A stretch of DNA of 25,653 bases from Verrucomicrobiota bacterium (GTDB taxonomy: Bacteria; Verrucomicrobiota; Verrucomicrobiia; Methylacidiphilales; Verrucolacustridaceae), in NCBI GenBank assembly GCA_016876055.1, contig VHDM01000006.1, positions 1 through 25,653 on the forward strand. The letters run 5' to 3'. Within the stretch, counting starts at the first letter, position 1, and every line of letters starts with the position of its first letter. Positions 22,111-25,653 of this stretch are shown here, in pieces. The notes beneath the pieces were generated by a model. That model saw only the letters and a list, made by a program, of their open reading frames with translations. It ran no database searches and was not told the origin of the DNA. The position numbers and the translations under genes were made by a program.

Positions 22111-23103
22111 ATGCTGTACGACGAGTTTGGCGAAAACCGGCTGGCCGCGTGGTTCCGCGGTCTGACCATGACCGCGCGGATCCAGATCGTGATGTTTTCC
22201 CTGCTGGGAATGCTGCTGGCGATCGTGGGCAGCATCGCCCTGATCGAGACGCCGGCGATTCTCCTGCCCACGGAGGGGCCGGATGCCAAGCCGGCGCCAG
22301 GCGAACCGAACGAGCGGCCGGCGGCTCCGGACGAGGCAAAAGCCTGGCGACGGGGCGAAGCGTTAATGGCCTCAGGGGCAGGTTCGGCCATGTCCGTGGA
22401 AGCCAAGGGCGAGATCGAGGCGATGCGGAAGCTGGTTGCCCTCAAGCCCGGCGAGGCAGATAGCTGGGATCGGTTGGGCAAAAGTCTCTTCCTTGCAGGG
22501 GTGTATGACGAAGCAATTAAGACGTTCCGCAAGGCGCTGGAACTTGCCCCGGGCAACAAGGAAATCTTGGGCAACCTCGGGGTCACCCTGAAAAGCAAGG
22601 GGGAGATGACGGAATATGAGAAGGTGGTGGATGAGCTGGCCAAAGTGGACGCACAGATGGCGAGGGACCTCATGGATTTTTCCCCGCAAAAGCCGGGAAT
22701 GGCAATGGGTGGCACGGGGTCGGCGACACCGCCCGGGCCTAGGCTGGCCGTGCCAGCCTCGATTCCAGGGGCGCAGAGCAAGGTCACTGAACAGCAGCGG
22801 GGAGAGATCGACGCACTCCGTAAGCTGGTGGCGATGGACGAGAAGGATGCGGATAGCTGGGACCGGCTGGGGAAGGGGCTCTACGTTGCGGGGAGTTACG
22901 AGGAGGCGGTGAAATGTTTCCACAAATCGCTCGAGCTGAAGCCGGGCATGGTGGAGGTGGTGGCCAACCTGGGGGTGGTGCTCAAGATCAAGGGCGACCT
23001 CGCCCAGTACCAGCAGGTGTTGGATCAGCTGACCGCGCTGGATCCCAAGATGGGGGAGGATCTGAAAAACTTTGCGGTGCCGGCGAAGACTCCGAATCCC
23101 TAG
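22111..23103 (+). CDS. Membrane-anchored TPR protein with duplicated module
   Basis: A 330-residue protein with a cytoplasmic N-terminus, one membrane helix (residues about 22-45), a Pro/Ala linker, then two tandem copies of a roughly 90-residue TPR-like module. Copy one is residues 101-190 (EIEAMRKLVALKPGEADSWD...) and copy two 232-321 (EIDALRKLVAMDEKDADSWD...). Each holds a degenerate TPR (RLGKSLFLAGVYDEAIKTF, RLGKGLYVAGSYEEAVKCF). TPRs normally bind proteins; the partner is unknown. The layout recalls CcmI/NrfG-like or YfgM-like anchors but no specific family is recognised. AGGA lies 10 bases before the ATG, 27 bases after holA. Its TAG overlaps the stop of potA on the other strand. Confidence 0.8.
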   Translation: MLYDEFGENRLAAWFRGLTMTARIQIVMFSLLGMLLAIVGSIALIETPAILLPTEGPDAKPAPGEPNERPAAPDEAKAWRRGEALMASGAGSAMSVEAKGEIEAMRKLVALKPGEADSWDRLGKSLFLAGVYDEAIKTFRKALELAPGNKEILGNLGVTLKSKGEMTEYEKVVDELAKVDAQMARDLMDFSPQKPGMAMGGTGSATPPGPRLAVPASIPGAQSKVTEQQRGEIDALRKLVAMDEKDADSWDRLGKGLYVAGSYEEAVKCFHKSLELKPGMVEVVANLGVVLKIKGDLAQYQQVLDQLTALDPKMGEDLKNFAVPAKTPNP

Positions 23104-24242
23104 TCCGTTTTCTCCTCCACGACGACGACGTCGTCCGGGTGAATCTTTGCGTAGACCTTATCCCCGCGGTGGATGACCTGCTGGTCCGTCCCAAAGTTTG
23201 GCACCAGCGATTGCATGCGCACCTGACGGGTCAAGGGCGTGGAGGCATCGGGATGAAATTGAAGAATGAGGGCATCCGAAGGGCCCTTGAAAATCTCCTC
23301 CTCGACCATCACCGTGAAGTGATTGTGACCGGAGAAAGGTTTGTGCTGGAGCTGGATTTTTTCCGGCCGAATGGAAATGAGCACTTCCTTGGTCCTCGAT
23401 TCAACCGCTGAAGCGGGCAGGCGCAAGTCGTGCACTCCGCCAAGTTTCAGGGTGACAAATTCCTGGTTGCGGCTGGCCACAGGGCAGAGGAAGAGATTGG
23501 TTTCCCCGATAAAAGAGGCAACGAACTGGGTCTTGGGTTTGTAGTAGAGATCGTCGACGGTGCCGAGCTGCTCGATCTTGCCCCTGTTCATCAGGGCGAT
23601 CCGGTCGGACATGACGAGGGCTTCTTCCTGGTCGTGGGTGACGAAAACAAAAGTGATCCCAAGCTTGGTCTGCAGGTTCTTGAGCTCGATCTGCATGTTT
23701 TGGCGGAGCTTGGCGTCGAGGGCAGAGAGGGGTTCGTCGAGAAGGAGGACATTGGGTCGACAGACCAGGGCGCGAGCGAGCGCCACGCGCTGGCGCTGGC
23801 CGCCGGAAAGCTGGTCGGGCTTGCGGGACTCGAGGCCGGGGAGGGAGACGAGGTCGAGGGCCTCGAGCATTCGGCGTTTGCGCTCTGAGGCCTCCACCTT
23901 TTGCATCTCCAGGCCGAATTCGATGTTGTCGCTGACGGTGAGGTGGGGGAACAGGGCGTAGCTTTGGAACACCTGGTTCACATTGCGGCGGTAGGGGGGC
24001 AGGCCGGTGACATCGGTGCCATTGATGAAGACCTGGCCGGCGGTGGGGGTATCGAGGCCGGAGATCATCCGGAGAGCGGTGGTTTTGCCACAGCCGGAAG
24101 GGCCGAGCAGGGTCAGGAACTCGCCACCCTGGATTTCCAGGCTGACGTGATCGAGGGCGCGGAAGATCGGGTCCTGGCCGGGTTTGGGCGAGGGATGCGG
24201 AAAGCTTTTGCAGACGTCCCGGAGCTCGACCATCGCGCTCAA
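23100..24242 (-). CDS. potA: ABC transporter ATP-binding protein, PotA-like
   Basis: The ATPase of an importer of the spermidine/putrescine class. Walker A GPSGCGKT (residues 47-54), Q-loop Gln93, signature LSGGQ (145-149), Walker B LLLDEP (166-171) and His203 are all present. A C-terminal regulatory TOBE-type region (residues about 240-380) includes IRPEKIQL. The length of 380 is typical. A TTG at 24242 has GGAGG 11 bases upstream; an ATG three codons on (24233) is the alternative. No permease or binding protein is next to it, so it is an orphan here and the substrate could be polyamine, Fe3+ or another solute. It follows frr after 101 bases without a visible promoter or terminator. Confidence 0.88.
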   Translation of the reverse strand: MSAMVELRDVCKSFPHPSPKPGQDPIFRALDHVSLEIQGGEFLTLLGPSGCGKTTALRMISGLDTPTAGQVFINGTDVTGLPPYRRNVNQVFQSYALFPHLTVSDNIEFGLEMQKVEASERKRRMLEALDLVSLPGLESRKPDQLSGGQRQRVALARALVCRPNVLLLDEPLSALDAKLRQNMQIELKNLQTKLGITFVFVTHDQEEALVMSDRIALMNRGKIEQLGTVDDLYYKPKTQFVASFIGETNLFLCPVASRNQEFVTLKLGGVHDLRLPASAVESRTKEVLISIRPEKIQLQHKPFSGHNHFTVMVEEEIFKGPSDALILQFHPDASTPLTRQVRMQSLVPNFGTDQQVIHRGDKVYAKIHPDDVVVVEEKTD

Positions 24243-24343
24243 GGCAGGTTTATCCTCCCCAAAACAGACGCCACCATCACCGAGTGTGGAGAAGGGAGCC
24301 CAAGAGGGTCAACTTCCAACGGAAAGGAGCTGCGTCCCCTTGT

Positions 24344-24904
24344 TCAGACCTTAAGGAGCTCGGCTTCCTTGCCGGAGACGAGGCCGTCGATCTTGCCGAC
24401 GTACTGGTCGGTGAGTTTCTGGACTTCCTTTTCGCCAAGGGAAAGTTCGTCCTCGGTAATCTTGCCGTCCTTCTGCTCTTTCTTCAGGGCTTCCAAGCCG
24501 TGCCGGCGTTCGTGCCGGATGGCAACGCGGCCGTCCTCGGCGAGTTTGCCGATCAGCTTGATGAGGTCGCGGCGGCGCTCCTCGGAGAGTTGGGGAATGG
24601 GCAGGCGGATGAGCTTACCGTCCACCTGCGGGCTGATGCCGAGCTGGGACTCTTCCAACGCCTTGCGGACGGGGTCGACGTTGGCGGCGTCCCACGGTTG
24701 GACGAGGAGCAGGCGGGGTTCCGGCGCGGTGATGCCGGCCAGTTCCTTGAGGCGCATGGCGGTGCCGTAGGCGTCGACGCGGAGGTTTTCGACCAGCTGG
24801 GGCGAGGCCTTGCCGGTGCGGACGCCCTGGAAATCCTCCTCCACCTTGCGGAGGGTCTTTTCCATTTTCTCCTCGGTTTCGAGGAGGATCTCGTCGGACG
24901 GCAT
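24344..24904 (-). CDS. frr: Ribosome recycling factor
   Basis: A 186-residue protein, the normal RRF length. It splits post-termination ribosomes together with EF-G. Visible family blocks are VRTGKASPQLVENLRVDAYG, LLLVQPWDAANVDPVRKALEES, LIRLPIPQLSEERRRDL and RHERRHGLEALKK, corresponding to the three-helix bundle and the hinge-linked second domain. GGAG lies 9 bases before the ATG. Here it follows rpsA by 45 bases rather than sitting next to pyrH or tsf, the commoner neighbours. Confidence 0.96.
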   Translation of the reverse strand: MPSDEILLETEEKMEKTLRKVEEDFQGVRTGKASPQLVENLRVDAYGTAMRLKELAGITAPEPRLLLVQPWDAANVDPVRKALEESQLGISPQVDGKLIRLPIPQLSEERRRDLIKLIGKLAEDGRVAIRHERRHGLEALKKEQKDGKITEDELSLGEKEVQKLTDQYVGKIDGLVSGKEAELLKV

Positions 24905-24949
24905 GGGGGCGACTCCGGGCAGGATCGCGTGAGGCGACCAGGGACCGGG

Positions 24950-25653
24950 TTACTCCTTGGGCTTGCCTTCGCCGGGGCGATATTCCTCTTCGGCCTTTTC
25001 GAAGGCGGCTTCCATTCCGCCGAGGAAGTCGGTGCCTTTGGAGGAATCCTCCATGGCGACGCGCTCCCGCTCGAACTCGGCGTCCGAGTAGGAAGCGGCC
25101 TTGATGGAAAGACCGATGCGGCGTTCCGCCTTGTTGAGGCGGATGACGCGGGCCTCGATTTCCTGGCCGGGCTTGAGCACGTCCTTGACCTTGGCGATGC
25201 GCTCTTCCGAGATTTGGGAGATGTGGACGAGGCCGTCGAGATCACCCTCGAGCGCGATGAACGCACCAAAGCTGGCGACCTTGCTCACGGTGCCCTTGAT
25301 CTTTTGGCCGATCTTGAAGCGGTCCTCGACGGACTTCCACGGATCCTCGGCGAGCTGTTTCAAGCCAAGGGAGATGCGTTGGTTGGCCTTGTCGATACCA
25401 AGGACCTGGGCCTCGACGGCATCGCCCTTTTTGACAACTTCGGAGGCGTGGGCCGGCTTGCGGGTCCAGGACATGTCGGAGACGTGGATCATCCCGTCGA
25501 TGCCCTCCTCCAACTCCACAAAGGCCCCGTAGGCGGTGGTGTTGCGCACCACGCCCTTGACCGGGCGGCCCACCGGGTAACGCAGATGGATCTCGTCCCA
25601 CGGGTTCGGTTCGAGGTGCCGGACGGAAAGGGAAAGCTTTTGCTCGTCCTTGC
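24950..25653 (-). CDS. rpsA: Small ribosomal subunit protein bS1, C-terminal part (5' end outside window)
   Basis: The frame is open to the window edge, where it reads KDEQKLSLSVRHLEPNPWDE, the end of one S1 repeat. Two complete S1 (OB-fold) domains follow: VGRPVKGVVRNTTAYGAFVELEEGIDGMIHVS... and IGQKIKGTVSKVASFGAFIALEGDLDGLVHIS..., each ending with RISLG or RIGLS and a lysine. A charged tail ends GEGKPKE. bS1 binds mRNA leaders and helps initiation, which matters in a region where many genes lack a clear Shine-Dalgarno. The GTG at 25573 is an internal valine, not a start. frr follows after 45 bases. Confidence 0.95.
   Translation of the reverse strand, partial: KDEQKLSLSVRHLEPNPWDEIHLRYPVGRPVKGVVRNTTAYGAFVELEEGIDGMIHVSDMSWTRKPAHASEVVKKGDAVEAQVLGIDKANQRISLGLKQLAEDPWKSVEDRFKIGQKIKGTVSKVASFGAFIALEGDLDGLVHISQISEERIAKVKDVLKPGQEIEARVIRLNKAERRIGLSIKAASYSDAEFERERVAMEDSSKGTDFLGGMEAAFEKAEEEYRPGEGKPKE

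Noticed and set aside
24243..24343. Searched the frr-potA gap for a terminator, small RNA or riboswitch
   Set aside because: No stem with U-tract and no recognisable motif. Only the GGAGG upstream of potA stands out.

Overview
The window is a GC-rich bacterial chromosome segment made mostly of core housekeeping genes packed tightly on both strands. The gene families, the plsX/fabH/rpmF/coaD/prmC/prfA context, the 2-oxoglutarate dehydrogenase pair and the HrpB helicase fit a Gram-negative bacterium. My best guess is Verrucomicrobiota, but this is inference from protein flavour and gene order, not a marker-gene placement.

Layout. (1) 1-1093 (+): the end of riboflavin synthase, then a coiled-coil zinc-ribbon protein overlapping it by ATGA. 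(2) 1142-2865 (-): an NSS-family sodium symporter followed, through an ATGA overlap, by a 53-residue membrane peptide resembling MetS-type accessory subunits. (3) 2988-5522 (+): helicase HrpB. (4) 5559-6953: a HEAT-repeat lipoprotein (-), then a repeat-rich interval of about 360 bases. That interval holds a 43-codon lipoprotein gene, a perfect 32-bp palindrome, CGTAAA hexamer arrays and a 27-bp imperfect inverted repeat. (5) 6954-11086 (-): sucA-sucB (E1o and E2o of 2-oxoglutarate dehydrogenase), whose dispensable segments carry the same kinds of repeat. (6) 11319-11705 (+): a DUF2237 protein. (7) 11709-20975 (-): one co-directional block, HIT protein-fabD-fabG-acpP-fabF-rpmE-prfA-prmC-coaD-DUF177-rpmF-plsX-fabH. 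(8) 20986-23103 (+): holA and a TPR membrane protein. (9) 23100-25653 (-): rpsA (partial), frr and a PotA-like ATPase.

How the genes work together. The long block combines membrane lipid synthesis (FabD, FabG, ACP, FabF, PlsX, FabH), the pantetheine supply for ACP (CoaD) and translation (bL31, RF1, the RF1 methyltransferase PrmC, bL32, and an L32-linked DUF177 protein). It is a rearranged version of the usual yceD-rpmF-plsX-fabH-fabD-fabG-acpP-fabF cluster. A strong intrinsic terminator after acpP probably lets ACP be made in excess over the genes downstream of it.

There is no tRNA, rRNA, CRISPR array, transposase or phage gene, and I see no complete novel system. The most unusual material lies between about 6590 and 8270. 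Short repeats there occupy a ribosome-binding region, an intergenic space, the inter-domain linker of SucB and the C-terminal tail of SucA. A small lipoprotein gene there appears to be a truncated copy of its neighbour's 5' end.
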